Shown here one piece after another: positions 1-7,256 of a DNA stretch of 12,497 bases. Source of the stretch: Gammaproteobacteria bacterium (GTDB lineage: Bacteria > Pseudomonadota > Gammaproteobacteria > SZUA-229); contig DAOWFN010000079.1 in NCBI GenBank assembly GCA_030637945.1, positions 1-12,497 of the forward strand, written 5' to 3'. Both the position numbers and the translations under genes were made by a program. The notes beneath the pieces are model-generated. The model was given only the letters and a program-made list of their open reading frames with translations. It was not told where the DNA came from and did no database searches. Every line of letters starts with the position of its first letter. The first letter of the stretch is position 1.

Positions 1-2909
1 ATATCGGTCCGGAGGGCAACCTGCTGGAAACGACCGAACAGCATGCGCATCGTCTGCGTATACCTCATCCGATTCTGACTAACGAAGAACTGGCTGCATT
101 AAAGCATCTGAACCACCGTGGCTGGAAATCAAAAACCATCGATATCACTTATGACAAATCCGAAGGTACTGCCGGTTTAGCCGAACGTCTTGATAAGATA
201 TGTGATGAAGCCAGTGATGCGATTAAGGAAGGCTGTAGTCTGGTGGTGCTGACAGATCGAAATATTTCAGCACAACGTGTTCCAGTGAGTACATTGTTAG
301 CGACCGGTGCGGTGCATCACCACCTGGTGAAAAATCAGCAGCGTACCCGTATCGGTATCGTACTGGAAACCGGTGAAGCGCGTGAAGTGCATCAGCATTG
401 TTTATTGATCGGTTATGGTGCGGACGCGATTAATCCGTACCTTGCATTTGAAGCATTGTTTCAGTCGCAGCGTGAAGGTTTGTTAGACACAGAAAAATAT
501 GATGACGAGGCCATCGTCGCCGCCTACCGTAAAGGTGTTGCCAAAGGCATGCTGAAAGTCATGGCGAAGATCGGTATCTCAACCTTGCATTCATATAAAG
601 GCGCGCAAATATTTGAAGCCGTTGGTCTGGGTGAAGACGTTATCAAGCGATGCTTCAAAGGCACAGCGAGCCGCATCAAAGGCGTCAGTCTTGAAGTGCT
701 CGCAGAAGAATCATTACGCCGTCATGAAAAAGCTTACCCGTCGCGTAACCTGGTCAGTCTGCCGGTGCTGGATAACCCGGGTGATTTCCACTGGCGTAGT
801 GGAGGCGAAGTCCATATGTGGAATCCGAAGACACTGGCAAATATACAGTTGGCAGCGCGCACCAACAGTAAAGAAGCTTATAAACAATTCGCCAAAGTCT
901 CAGACGACGATTCAACGCGCCGTGCAACCCTGCGTGGTTTATTGAAATTTAAAGACGGTGTGAATGGCGGTGCTGTTCCACTGGAAGAAGTGGAGCCAGC
1001 AAAAGAAATCGTAAAACGTTTTGTTACCGGTGCCATGAGTTTTGGTTCCATCTCTGCAGAGAGTCATGAAGCTTTGGCGATCGCGATGAATCGTCTGGGC
1101 GGTAAATCCAATACCGGCGAGGGTGGTGAAGATGCATCACGTTTCACTGCGATGGAAAATGGTGACTCTAAACGTTCTGCGATCAAACAGGTCGCTTCGG
1201 GGCGTTTCGGTGTAACCAACTGGTATCTGACCAACGCTGACGAATTACAGATCAAAGTTTCACAAGGTGCGAAACCGGGTGAAGGCGGCGAATTGCCAGG
1301 CGGTAAAGTGGATGCAACGATCGCGCGTATCCGTCATTCGACACCGGGCGTTGGCTTGATCAGCCCGCCACCACATCATGATATTTATTCGATCGAAGAT
1401 CTGGCGCAGCTGATCCACGATCTTAAAAATGCTAACCCGTCTGCACGTATCAGTGTAAAACTGGTCTCAGAAATTGGTGTTGGTACGGTCGCAGCGGGTG
1501 TAACGAAAGCATTCTCTGACCATATCGTAATCGCAGGTCACGATGGCGGTACGGGTGCTTCACCATTAACGTCAGTCAAACATGCAGGTTTGCCATGGGA
1601 ATTAGGCGTCGCTGAGACGCATCAAACATTGGTGATGAATGATCTGCGTTCACGCGTCGTCGTGCAGACTGATGGCCAGTTAAAAACAGGCCGTGATATT
1701 ACCATCGCTGCTTTACTGGGTGCGGAAGAGTTTGGTTTCTCGACGGCACCGTTGATCACACTGGGCTGTATCATGATGCGTAAGTGTCATCTGAATACCT
1801 GCCCGGTTGGTATCGCGACGCAGGATAAAGAATTACGTAAGAAATTCGAAGGTAAACCAGAGCATGTGGTGAACTATCTGTTCATGGTGGCTGAAGATAT
1901 GCGTGAGCATATGGCATCACTCGGTTTTAGAACCGTCAACGAAATGATCGGTCGAGTTGATGTGCTGGAAGCCGACAGTGCAATCGATCACTGGAAAGCC
2001 AGTGGTATCGATCTGACAGCGTTGTTAACAGCGGCAGTTAAGCCGCATGAAGGCGTCGAAGTGTATCACACGGTGGCGCAGGACCATGGACTGGAGAAAG
2101 CGCTTGATAACGAAATTATTACACGTGCGAAAGACGCCATAGAAAAAGGCGAAAAAGTTTCGATGGAATTACCGGTGGTTAATACTAACCGTGTGGTCGG
2201 TACTATGCTGTCGCACGAATTGGCAAAATCACATCAGGGTAAACCTCTGGCAGACGACACCGTACACATAAAGTTATCAGGTTCAGCTGGCCAAAGTCTG
2301 GGCGCCTGGTTGTACCAGGGCGTTAACATCGAGCTCGAAGGCGACGCTAATGACTATGCAGGTAAAGGTTTATCTGGTGGACGTTTAATCGTGTATCCAC
2401 CGAAGAACAGCAGCTTTGTTGCCGAAGAAAATATTATTGTTGGTAACACTGTTCTGTACGGTGCGACCTCAGGCGAAGCTTATTTTAGAGGTGTGGCTGC
2501 AGAGCGTTTCTGTGTACGTAACAGTGGCGCGAAAACAGTGGTGGAAGGCGTTGGTGATCACGGTTGTGAATACATGACAGGCGGTCGCGTCGTCGTTCTT
2601 GGAGAAACCGGGCGTAATTTTGCTGCGGGTATGAGTGGCGGCATCGCATACATCTGGGACAAGAATAAAACGTTTGCACCATTATGCAATATGGGTATGG
2701 TTGAGCTTGAGACGCTGGCAGCTGAGGAAGATATCGATGAGCTTAAAACACTGATCGAAAATCATCTTGGCTACACTGGTTCGGATGTTGCAAAAGCAGC
2801 GCTGGATAACTGGTCGGAAACCGTTAAGCAGTTTGTGAAAGTTATGCCGACAGATTACAAGCGTGTGTTGCAGGAAATGAAGAAGCAGGAAGAGCAGGCG
2901 GTCGCGTAG
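1..2909 (+). CDS. gltB: Glutamate synthase (NADPH) large subunit, 5'-truncated by window edge
   Basis: GltB is the alpha subunit of glutamate synthase. It makes glutamate from 2-oxoglutarate and glutamine-derived ammonia, using electrons passed from GltD. The reading frame is open from the first bases (codons start at base 3) and gives 968 visible residues. The family is about 1,500 long, so roughly the first 500, including the N-terminal glutamine amidotransferase domain and its catalytic Cys, lie outside. Visible parts are the central domain (about residues 1-250), the FMN-binding synthase domain (about 310-690, with GAMSFGSIS and HDGGTGASP near 513), and the GXGXG beta-helix domain (about 750-930). 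The 3Fe-4S ligands are Cys589, Cys595 and Cys600 in CIMMRKCHLNTCPVG. A GTG at 243 is internal, because the sequence before it encodes typical GltB residues (IGPEGNLL, HPILTNEEL). gltD follows after 100 bases in the same direction. Identity is very secure. Confidence 0.98.
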   Translation, partial: IGPEGNLLETTEQHAHRLRIPHPILTNEELAALKHLNHRGWKSKTIDITYDKSEGTAGLAERLDKICDEASDAIKEGCSLVVLTDRNISAQRVPVSTLLATGAVHHHLVKNQQRTRIGIVLETGEAREVHQHCLLIGYGADAINPYLAFEALFQSQREGLLDTEKYDDEAIVAAYRKGVAKGMLKVMAKIGISTLHSYKGAQIFEAVGLGEDVIKRCFKGTASRIKGVSLEVLAEESLRRHEKAYPSRNLVSLPVLDNPGDFHWRSGGEVHMWNPKTLANIQLAARTNSKEAYKQFAKVSDDDSTRRATLRGLLKFKDGVNGGAVPLEEVEPAKEIVKRFVTGAMSFGSISAESHEALAIAMNRLGGKSNTGEGGEDASRFTAMENGDSKRSAIKQVASGRFGVTNWYLTNADELQIKVSQGAKPGEGGELPGGKVDATIARIRHSTPGVGLISPPPHHDIYSIEDLAQLIHDLKNANPSARISVKLVSEIGVGTVAAGVTKAFSDHIVIAGHDGGTGASPLTSVKHAGLPWELGVAETHQTLVMNDLRSRVVVQTDGQLKTGRDITIAALLGAEEFGFSTAPLITLGCIMMRKCHLNTCPVGIATQDKELRKKFEGKPEHVVNYLFMVAEDMREHMASLGFRTVNEMIGRVDVLEADSAIDHWKASGIDLTALLTAAVKPHEGVEVYHTVAQDHGLEKALDNEIITRAKDAIEKGEKVSMELPVVNTNRVVGTMLSHELAKSHQGKPLADDTVHIKLSGSAGQSLGAWLYQGVNIELEGDANDYAGKGLSGGRLIVYPPKNSSFVAEENIIVGNTVLYGATSGEAYFRGVAAERFCVRNSGAKTVVEGVGDHGCEYMTGGRVVVLGETGRNFAAGMSGGIAYIWDKNKTFAPLCNMGMVELETLAAEEDIDELKTLIENHLGYTGSDVAKAALDNWSETVKQFVKVMPTDYKRVLQEMKKQEEQAVA

Positions 2910-3009
2910 AAGCAGTGAATAGTGCGCTGTAATCGTTCCGGACGATTCTAAGCATACACCCCATCCATGGGGATAAATAACTAATAGTTAAAAAAATTAG
3001 AGAAGAAGA
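2910..3009 (+). other. gltB-gltD spacer with three short hairpins
   Basis: This 100-base spacer in the operon holds three small inverted repeats: AATCGT/ACGATT (2931-2936 and 2942-2947), CCCCAT/ATGGGG (2959-2964 and 2967-2972) and TAACT/AGTTA (2978-2982 and 2986-2990). The last is followed by a run of A, not T, so none is a standard intrinsic terminator on the + strand. They may affect mRNA processing or the relative yield of the two subunits; that is inference. Just before gltD is a purine-rich AGAGAAGAAGA, a weak ribosome binding site. Confidence 0.35.
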
Positions 3010-4485
3010 ATGGGTAAGGTTACAGGTTTTAAAGAGTTTAAACGCAAGACAGAAGATTATCGTGAAGTCAGTCTGCGGGTAAAAGATTATGGTGAGATCT
3101 TTACTGGCACGCATGATATCGAGCATCTTAAAACTCAGGGTGCGCGTTGCATGGACTGTGGTGTTCCATTCTGTCAGTCTGATAATGGTTGCCCGGTAAA
3201 TAATCTTATTCCTGAGTGGAATCACCTGGTTTATACCGATCAATGGAAGACTGCATTAAACCGTTTGCATAAAACAAATAACTTCCCTGAATTTACCGGC
3301 CGGGTTTGCCCTGCACCGTGTGAAGGTTCCTGTGTTTTGGGTATAACCAATCCAGCCGTCACCATTAAAAATATTGAAAATGCGATTGTTGATAAAGGTT
3401 TTGCTGAAGGCTGGATAAGCGCAAAGATACCTGAAAATCGCACGGACAAAAAAGTGGCTGTAATCGGATCAGGCCCTGCAGGACTAGCTGCGGCTGCGCA
3501 ATTAAATAAGGCAGGCCACAGCGTTACTGTTTATGAACGTGCTGATCGCATTGGCGGTTTGTTGATGTATGGCATTCCTAATATGAAATTGGGTAAAGAT
3601 GTCGTGCAGCGCCGCGTTGATCTGTTAGAAGAAGAAGGCGTTACATTTGTTACCGGCGCAGATGTCGGCGGCAGTGGTGGCAACGTCGTTGATGTTAAAA
3701 CACTACAAAAAGATAATGATGCTTTATTGTTCGCCACGGGTGCAACAAAAGCGCGTGACCTGGAAATACCGGGACGTGATTTAAAAGGCGTTCATTTTGC
3801 GATGGAGTTTCTAACTGCCAATACAAAGAGTTTATTAGATTCTGATTTAAACGACGGTAACTTTATCTCCGCAAAAGATAAAAACGTTATCGTCATCGGT
3901 GGTGGCGATACAGGTACAGATTGTATCGGCACATCACTGCGCCACGGCTGCAAATCGATGGTTAATTTCGAATTATTACCACAGTCACCTGCTGAGCGGG
4001 CTGAAGATAATCCATGGCCATTATGGCCGCTGATCCACCGTGTTGATTATGGCCACGAAGAAAGCGCTGAACGTTTTGGTCGGGATCCACGCGAGTATCG
4101 AATTCTGACAAAAGAATTTATTGATGATGGTAATGGTAATGTCGCCGGTGTAAGAATCGTAGAGGTGAAGTGGGCTAAAGTGGATGACCAGTGGAACATG
4201 GAAGAGATCGAAGGTACTGAAAAAGTTTGGGATGCTGATCTCGTATTGTTATCGATGGGTTTCCTGGGGCCTGAGCATTATGTAAGCGATGCATTAAATA
4301 TAGATTACGATGCACGGTCAAATTATCAGGCTAAACACGGTAAGTACACGACGAACATCGAAGGCATCTTTGCTGCCGGTGACTGTCGACGTGGGCAGTC
4401 TTTAGTTGTCTGGGGAATTAACGAAGGGCGTGAAGCTGCACGTGAGATCGATCGTTACCTGATGGGGGATAGCTTGTTGCCTTAA
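3010..4485 (+). CDS. gltD: Glutamate synthase (NADPH) small subunit
   Basis: GltD is the beta subunit of glutamate synthase. It oxidises NADPH on FAD and passes electrons through iron-sulphur clusters to GltB. The 491-residue length is close to the usual 470-490. The N-terminal region has two cysteine groups for the 4Fe-4S centres: Cys47, 50, 55 and 61 (CMDCGVPFCQ onward) and Cys100, 104 and 108 (CPAPCEGSC). A Rossmann FAD site follows (VIGSGPAGLAAA, about 151-162), then IGGLLMYGIPNMKL, and a second nucleotide site for NADPH (VIGGGDTGTD, 295-304). The C-terminal GIFAAGDCRRGQSLVVWGI is the conserved FAD-contacting end. The start ATG is preceded by an AGAAGAAGA purine run. It is co-transcribed with gltB by position. 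The stop codon lies inside a 14-bp palindrome (CCTTAAGCTTAAGG, 4480-4493) at the junction with the next repeat element. Confidence 0.97.
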   Translation: MGKVTGFKEFKRKTEDYREVSLRVKDYGEIFTGTHDIEHLKTQGARCMDCGVPFCQSDNGCPVNNLIPEWNHLVYTDQWKTALNRLHKTNNFPEFTGRVCPAPCEGSCVLGITNPAVTIKNIENAIVDKGFAEGWISAKIPENRTDKKVAVIGSGPAGLAAAAQLNKAGHSVTVYERADRIGGLLMYGIPNMKLGKDVVQRRVDLLEEEGVTFVTGADVGGSGGNVVDVKTLQKDNDALLFATGATKARDLEIPGRDLKGVHFAMEFLTANTKSLLDSDLNDGNFISAKDKNVIVIGGGDTGTDCIGTSLRHGCKSMVNFELLPQSPAERAEDNPWPLWPLIHRVDYGHEESAERFGRDPREYRILTKEFIDDGNGNVAGVRIVEVKWAKVDDQWNMEEIEGTEKVWDADLVLLSMGFLGPEHYVSDALNIDYDARSNYQAKHGKYTTNIEGIFAAGDCRRGQSLVVWGINEGREAAREIDRYLMGDSLLP

Positions 4486-4487
4486 GC

Positions 4488-4655
4488 TTAAGGAACCTCT
4501 GCTCAATTCGTGAAATCGTATCTTGCAAGCTGAATCACCCATCTTCGGCGTTGTAAAACTTCGCAATAGCCAGCTATTACGTGCGTTTTACGCCTTGAAT
4601 CTGAATGATTCAGCTTACAATCTACTTCATTCATAATTAATCAGAGATTCCTTAA
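4488..4655. repeat. MITE-like inverted-repeat element, 168 bp
   Basis: The stretch has terminal inverted repeats. The left end reads TTAAGGAACCTCTG and the reverse complement of the right end reads TTAAGGAATCTCTG, with weaker similarity for about 12 more bases. The middle is also self-complementary: AAGCTGAATCA (4527-4537) with TGATTCAGCTT (4606-4616), TAAAAC (4554-4559) with GTTTTA (4585-4590), and AATAGC (4565-4570) with GCTATT (4573-4578). The whole element can therefore fold end to end into one imperfect hairpin. TTAA lies at both outer ends (4488-4491 and 4652-4655) and could be part of the repeat or a duplicated target. No ORF of note is inside. It looks like a non-autonomous mobile element, but a structured regulatory element is not excluded. 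Confidence 0.65.
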
Positions 4656-4663
4656 TAGTAAAG

Positions 4664-4713
4664 CCATAAAAAAAGCGACGGATCATATGATGCTCCAGTC
4701 GCTTTTTTTATGG
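4664..4713. terminator. Bidirectional intrinsic terminator between gltD and the PilZ gene
   Basis: A 16-bp perfect stem (CCATAAAAAAAGCGAC at 4664-4679, complement at 4698-4713) closes an 18-base loop. The core GCGAC/GTCGC is flanked by seven A and seven T, so it can act as a terminator in both directions. That fits the tail-to-tail genes on each side. The loop itself holds the palindrome ATCATATGAT. Confidence 0.88.
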
Positions 4714-4736
4714 TGTATATAAATTGTTGCTTATGT

Positions 4737-5162
4737 TTATTCGCCAACAACACCTTTATGAATAACATTTATATCATTGTACTGATTAATAAATTTTTCT
4801 AGGGCACCTTCTGTGCCATTTTCAAAATTAAGGAATACCAGGCTTAGAATGTATTCATCCTGTGATAATCGATGCACCGACACAACGCGACAATTAGCGT
4901 AGAGTTTCATGGTCGTATCTTCGACTGGTAATTGTGCCACAATTTTAAATCGCAGATGATTGATGCTGTGACTTTGAATACCGCGTGGTTCGATCTCATT
5001 CGTTACCCAGGTGTCACAAACAACCTGTAATCCATTACTGGAAATGTTGCGTGTACTCGCCGAAAGTATGTTGCCACTCTCTTGTACAATATCTACAGGG
5101 AGGTTCATTTCATATCTTGCCGATTGCCGTCTTTCATTAGTTATTGGTCTATCTAAAATCAT
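4737..5162 (-). CDS. PilZ domain protein (probable c-di-GMP receptor)
   Basis: A 141-residue, soluble, single-domain protein with the two PilZ signatures that bind cyclic di-GMP: R12xxxR16 within RRQSAR, and N39xSxxG44 within RNISSNG. The rest has the beta-barrel pattern of PilZ, with LRFKIVAQLP, MKLYANCRVV and EYILSLVFL as strands, and a C-terminal helix (TEGALEKFINQYND). There is no signal peptide or membrane segment, so it is expected in the cytoplasm. An in-frame TAA lies just upstream with no other start codon between, so the ATG at 5162 is secure even though no strong ribosome site is visible. It is transcribed divergently from mscS and converges on gltD. The output partner is unknown: stand-alone PilZ proteins can act on motility, adhesion or polysaccharide synthesis, and nothing nearby decides this. 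Confidence 0.88.
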   Translation of the reverse strand: MILDRPITNERRQSARYEMNLPVDIVQESGNILSASTRNISSNGLQVVCDTWVTNEIEPRGIQSHSINHLRFKIVAQLPVEDTTMKLYANCRVVSVHRLSQDEYILSLVFLNFENGTEGALEKFINQYNDINVIHKGVVGE

Positions 5163-5293
5163 GATTTCTATAGAAAAGTTTTCTTACTACCAAATCTTAG
5201 TAAAAAAATTAATAAATGTGAGAAATTTGCGAAAAAATGATAAATATATGCCAAAACGTCATACAGCCCTTTCAGGGCGCGTGTTCACCAATT

Positions 5294-5322
5294 TTGTTGT
5301 GGTATTATTCGCGTTCTAAAAT
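5294..5322 (+). promoter_or_regulatory. Possible sigma70-type promoter for mscS
   Basis: TTGTTG (5294-5299) and TAAAAT (5317-5322) are separated by 17 bases. The -10 matches five of six consensus positions; the -35 matches only the TTG. It lies in the AT-rich divergent spacer 5163-5396 between the PilZ gene and mscS. The same spacer holds a short hairpin GCCCT/AGGGC at 5266-5278. No gene is seen in this spacer. Confidence 0.35.
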
Positions 5323-5383
5323 GTGCTAAGAAGAATAATTTTAGTTAGTTCGTCAGAATTTTTTAATTAAATGAAATGTTCGA

Positions 5384-5390
5384 AGGGAGA
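5384..5390 (+). promoter_or_regulatory. Ribosome binding site that sets the mscS start
   Basis: AGGGAGA lies six bases before the ATG at 5397, ideal spacing. An in-frame ATG at 5376 would place this site inside the coding sequence and has no comparable signal of its own, so 5397 is preferred. Confidence 0.8.
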
Positions 5391-5396
5391 ATAGTA

Positions 5397-6251
5397 ATGC
5401 CAGAAGATCTAGCAATAGAAGAGAATTTAACAGCGCTAAGTAATATCGACGTTCCGCAGTTGATTGAGACCTATGTTTTGCCCTGGGGTATAAACATCGT
5501 AATGGCATTGGCCATATTTGTTATCGGTAAGATCGTTGTCAATCTGATCGTGAGTTTCGTTAAGAAATTAATGACTAAAGGTAAAGTTGATGGGATTCTT
5601 ATCAACTTTATTGCTTCGATCGTAAAAACAATTTTGTTGCTGTTTGTTGTTATTGCTTCATTGAATCAACTCGGTGTTAATACAACCTCATTAATCGCTC
5701 TGATCGGTGCCGCAGGTTTAGCCATCGGTTTAGCGTTGCAGGGTACGTTGCAAAATCTCGCATCAGGTGTCATGTTAATTATATTTCGTCCATTTGATGC
5801 CGGGCATTTCGTCGAAGCAGCAGGTGTATCTGGTGTTATCGAAGAGATAGGTATTTTTACAACAACGATGCGCACTGGTGATAATCGTGAAGTTATTATT
5901 CCAAATGGCGAAATCTTTGGCGGCACTATAACCAACTATTCAAAACGCAGTACGCGACGTGTTGATATGGTTTTTGGCATCGGTTATGACGACGACATTA
6001 AAAAAGCGAAGGAAATCATGAGTCGTGTACTTGCTGAAGATGATCGTATCCTGGAAGATCCTGCACCATTAGTGGCGGTAGCTGAGCTTGCTGATAGCAG
6101 CGTAAACTTTAATGTTCGTCCCTGGTGTGCAACAGGGGAATACTGGAATGTGTATTTTGATACGCATGAAAAAATTAAACTAGCGTTTGACGCTGAAGGT
6201 ATTTCGATTCCATATCCTCAGATGGATATCCACCAAGATAAAGCAGCGTAG
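5397..6251 (+). CDS. mscS: Small-conductance mechanosensitive channel
   Basis: An inner-membrane heptameric channel that opens under membrane tension and releases solutes after hypo-osmotic shock. The protein is 284 residues, nearly the same as E. coli MscS (286). Membrane helices are near 29-52 and 67-90, and the pore helix TM3 runs about 95-130. TM3 carries the Gly/Ala-packed motif GAAGLAIGLALQG (104-116), with Leu108 and Leu112 in the place of the E. coli gate leucines, and then LQNLASGVMLIIFRPFDAG. The cytoplasmic cage follows (TTTMRTGDNREVIIPNGEI) and ends in FDAEGISIPYPQMDIH, a family hallmark. Even the final KAA matches E. coli. It is probably the first gene of a rightward unit with the DUF481 gene, though a terminator hairpin lies between them. 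It is divergent from the PilZ gene. Confidence 0.95.
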   Translation: MPEDLAIEENLTALSNIDVPQLIETYVLPWGINIVMALAIFVIGKIVVNLIVSFVKKLMTKGKVDGILINFIASIVKTILLLFVVIASLNQLGVNTTSLIALIGAAGLAIGLALQGTLQNLASGVMLIIFRPFDAGHFVEAAGVSGVIEEIGIFTTTMRTGDNREVIIPNGEIFGGTITNYSKRSTRRVDMVFGIGYDDDIKKAKEIMSRVLAEDDRILEDPAPLVAVAELADSSVNFNVRPWCATGEYWNVYFDTHEKIKLAFDAEGISIPYPQMDIHQDKAA

Positions 6252-6263
6252 TTAAATCCACCT

Positions 6264-6301
6264 AAAGCCTCCGTGTGTATAAAACATGCGGAGGCTTTTT
6301 T
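6264..6301 (+). terminator. Intrinsic terminator after mscS
   Basis: AAAGCCTCCG (6264-6273) pairs with CGGAGGCTTT (6289-6298), the stem can extend inward with wobble pairs, and the T run reaches 6301. It lies 12 bases after the mscS stop and only 23 bases before the next start codon, so it may reduce rather than fully stop transcription into the DUF481 gene. Confidence 0.85.
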
Positions 6302-6314
6302 AAATATAAATGAT

Positions 6315-6320
6315 AGGAAG
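6315..6320 (+). promoter_or_regulatory. Ribosome binding site that sets the DUF481 start
   Basis: AGGAAG lies four bases before the ATG at 6325. A second in-frame ATG at 6310 would overlap this site and has no signal of its own; starting at 6325 also gives a standard signal peptide beginning MKKICYAV. Confidence 0.75.
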
Positions 6321-6324
6321 TAAG

Positions 6325-7068
6325 ATGAAGAAGATTTGTTATGCCGTAACGATAGCGTGCACGATGTTAGTGTCTGCTAACGTAATGGCTGAAGAAGAAA
6401 AAACGGCGGATAAATCACCGTGGACCAGTACTGCTGAATTAGGTTTTATCCGGACTACGGGTAATACCGAAACTCAAACTTCAGCCTTAAAAGTAGATAT
6501 TACTTATGAAGTAGATAAATGGCGACATAACGGCCATCTCGAAGTGTATGGTTCGCAATCTGAAGATGCAACAGGTAACAATGTGGTTTCTGCAGAACGC
6601 TATGAAGTATCTGGAAAGTCAGACTACAAATTTAACGAATATGACTATATGTTTGGTTTGATCAAACTGAAAAAAGATCGGTTCAGTGGTTTCGAGTACG
6701 AAGACATCGTTTCACTTGGTTATGGTCGAAAAGTTATCAAGCAGGAAAATATGGAACTGGATTTAGAGATCGGCCCAGGTGTAAGATTCTTTAAAGTTGA
6801 TGACGGCATATCTGATGAAGAAGCACTGTTGCGCCTTGCTGCTAATTACTGGTGGGCGATATCACCAACATCTAAATTTACGCAGGAATTAAGCACGGAT
6901 ATCGGTGAAGATATTACATCGGCTCAATCGATAACAGGTATACAGGCAAACATAAACAGTTCGCTCGCGTTGAAGGCTACTTACACCATACGAAAAAAAT
7001 CGAAAGTGCCAGTAGATACAGAGAAAACAGATACGGAGCTAGCAGTGACTTTGGTTTATAGTTTCTAG
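6325..7068 (+). CDS. DUF481 family outer-membrane protein (YdiY-like)
   Basis: The 247-residue product begins with a signal peptide (MKKICYAVTIACTMLVSANVMA, probable cleavage after Ala22) and continues as alternating strands ending in an aromatic residue (LAVTLVYSF), as expected of an outer-membrane beta-barrel. The pattern TAELGFIRTTGNTET, SAERYEVSGKSDYKFNEYDY, FGLIKLKKDRFSGFEYED and LEIGPGVRFFK matches the DUF481 family, which includes E. coli YdiY and is often labelled a salt-induced outer-membrane protein. Its molecular function is not established. Placement right after mscS suggests a shared link to osmotic stress (inference). There is no clear promoter in the 23 bases after the mscS terminator, so expression probably depends on read-through. 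Confidence 0.88.
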   Translation: MKKICYAVTIACTMLVSANVMAEEEKTADKSPWTSTAELGFIRTTGNTETQTSALKVDITYEVDKWRHNGHLEVYGSQSEDATGNNVVSAERYEVSGKSDYKFNEYDYMFGLIKLKKDRFSGFEYEDIVSLGYGRKVIKQENMELDLEIGPGVRFFKVDDGISDEEALLRLAANYWWAISPTSKFTQELSTDIGEDITSAQSITGIQANINSSLALKATYTIRKKSKVPVDTEKTDTELAVTLVYSF

Positions 7069-7085
7069 AGGAAGAAAAATATAAG

Positions 7086-7122
7086 ACATAAAAAAGCACT
7101 CCTCGGGAGTGCTTTTTTATGT
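7086..7122. terminator. Bidirectional intrinsic terminator, 17-bp perfect stem
   Basis: The arms at 7086-7102 and 7106-7122 are perfectly complementary, with loop TCG. The core GCACTCC/GGAGTGC is flanked by six A and six T, giving T runs on both strands. It ends the rightward mscS-DUF481 unit and could also end leftward transcripts from the beta-barrel gene. Confidence 0.92.
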
Positions 7123-7135
7123 TTGTTATGTTTCT

Positions 7136-7231
7136 AAATGTAGGTGCGAATTCATTCGCACGTCCATATGCTTCACCCTTTCAGGGCTTGCGTGAAAAAT
7201 TATTCCATTCAATTTTTTCGCACCTACATTT
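7136..7231. repeat. Inward-facing REP pair (BIME-like), copy A
   Basis: A REP sequence at 7140-7161 reads GTAG followed by arms GTGCGAAT (7144-7151) and ATTCGCAC (7154-7161) around the loop TC. A degenerate second copy in reverse orientation ends TTCGCACCTAC at 7217-7227. The outer 15 bases (7136-7150 and 7217-7231) are perfect inverted repeats. Between them lie a small hairpin CCCTTTCAGGG (7176-7186) and an A/T-rich imperfect arm. It sits in the 3' end of the beta-barrel gene's transcript, between its stop codon and the shared terminator. No gene is seen in 7123-7256. Confidence 0.8.
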
Positions 7232-7256
7232 TTTATTACGTTTCTAACTTAGCGTT

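Noticed and set aside
243..2909. GTG at 243 as a start of gltB
   Set aside because: The frame is open back to base 3 and the preceding residues are typical of GltB, so the gene is only cut by the window edge.
5376..5396. ATG at 5376 as the mscS start
   Set aside because: The strong ribosome site AGGGAGA lies between 5376 and the ATG at 5397, at the right distance for the latter.
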